From NCBI GenBank assembly GCA_031267345.1, contig JAIRZG010000145.1, positions 1 to 5,521 of the forward strand: a stretch of 5,521 nucleotides of DNA, read 5' to 3'. The stretch comes from Zoogloeaceae bacterium. Lineage in GTDB: Bacteria > Pseudomonadota > Gammaproteobacteria > Burkholderiales > Rhodocyclaceae. Below are positions 5,472 through 5,521 of this stretch, piece after piece (position 1 is the first letter of the stretch; each line of letters opens with the position of its first letter). The notes beneath the pieces are model-generated. The model did no database searches, had not been told where the DNA came from, and worked only from the letters and a program-made list of their open reading frames with translations. Made by a program: the position numbers and the translations under genes.

Positions 5472-5521
5472 ATGCGGCGAATACTGCACTTGTGCTGGAA
5501 AAAATACGCGCGCCAAAAGAG
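5472..5521 (+). CDS. Possible start of a transposase gene (IstA-like), cut by the window edge
   Basis: An ATG at 5472 opens a frame to the window edge, reading MRRILHLCWKKYARQK. It lies just after the last repeat unit, where an IS21-type istA would start. The beginning (a basic residue pair, then ILxLxW) resembles the first helix of IstA-like N-termini, but 16 residues are too few to be sure, and no clear Shine-Dalgarno precedes it. The next frame is also open here, from 5438, so this call is weak. Confidence 0.22.
   Translation, partial: MRRILHLCWKKYARQK

Larger units (their letters stand above)
5298..5521 (+). mobile_element. Probable left end of an IS21-family insertion sequence (truncated by the window)
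   Basis: The segment begins with TGTCAATTGCAG and contains at least seven 9-base units close to AATGYGAGC: 5312, 5333, 5354, 5375, 5408, 5431 and 5453 (start positions). The first four are exactly 21 bases apart, the last two steps are 23 and 22. A 23-base block at 5298-5320 recurs at 5394-5416 with two differences. IS21-family elements are known for several short repeats near each end that bind the IstA transposase, and their ends start with TG, which fits. The opposite end, the transposase body and target duplication lie outside, so the family call is an inference. The exact left edge could be 5298 or 5394. Replication iterons are an alternative but nothing else here suggests an origin. Confidence 0.5.

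Overview
This is a GC-rich bacterial chromosome segment. Gene style, a Tat-exported binding protein and a TPR protein of a recognisable repeat type suggest a proteobacterium, most likely a betaproteobacterium. That placement is an inference from protein style, not a database match.

Layout, left to right. (1) 3-641, plus strand: the C-terminal part of a TPR-repeat protein whose beginning lies outside the window. (2) 642-859: the gap between two converging genes, with an imperfect GC-rich hairpin. (3) 860-3890, minus strand: a three-gene ABC importer operon of the nitrate/sulfonate/taurine type. Its order of transcription is Tat-signal substrate-binding protein, permease with an extra N-terminal membrane region, then ATPase; permease and ATPase overlap by 7 bases. 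(4) 3891-4059: the importer's upstream region, with a good Shine-Dalgarno, a possible -10 box, a small palindrome and a repeat-like GC-rich hairpin. (5) 4060-5019, minus strand: a receiver-GGDEF protein (diguanylate cyclase) whose receiver phospho-acceptor Asp is replaced by Asn. (6) 5020-5297: an AT-rich non-coding stretch that probably holds the cyclase promoter. (7) 5298-5521: an array of short phased repeats that resembles the multi-repeat left end of an IS21-family insertion sequence. The transposase would lie to the right of the window.

Working together: the binding protein would capture a small anion or organic solute in the periplasm, the permease would carry it, and the ATPase would power import. 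The substrate cannot be named from sequence. The cyclase reads in the same direction just upstream, but a hairpin-bearing gap of about 170 bases separates them, so shared transcription is possible but not shown. The most notable signals are the Asp-to-Asn receiver, an A8 tract near the cyclase 3' end that separates two alternative C-termini, and the phased repeat array at the right edge.
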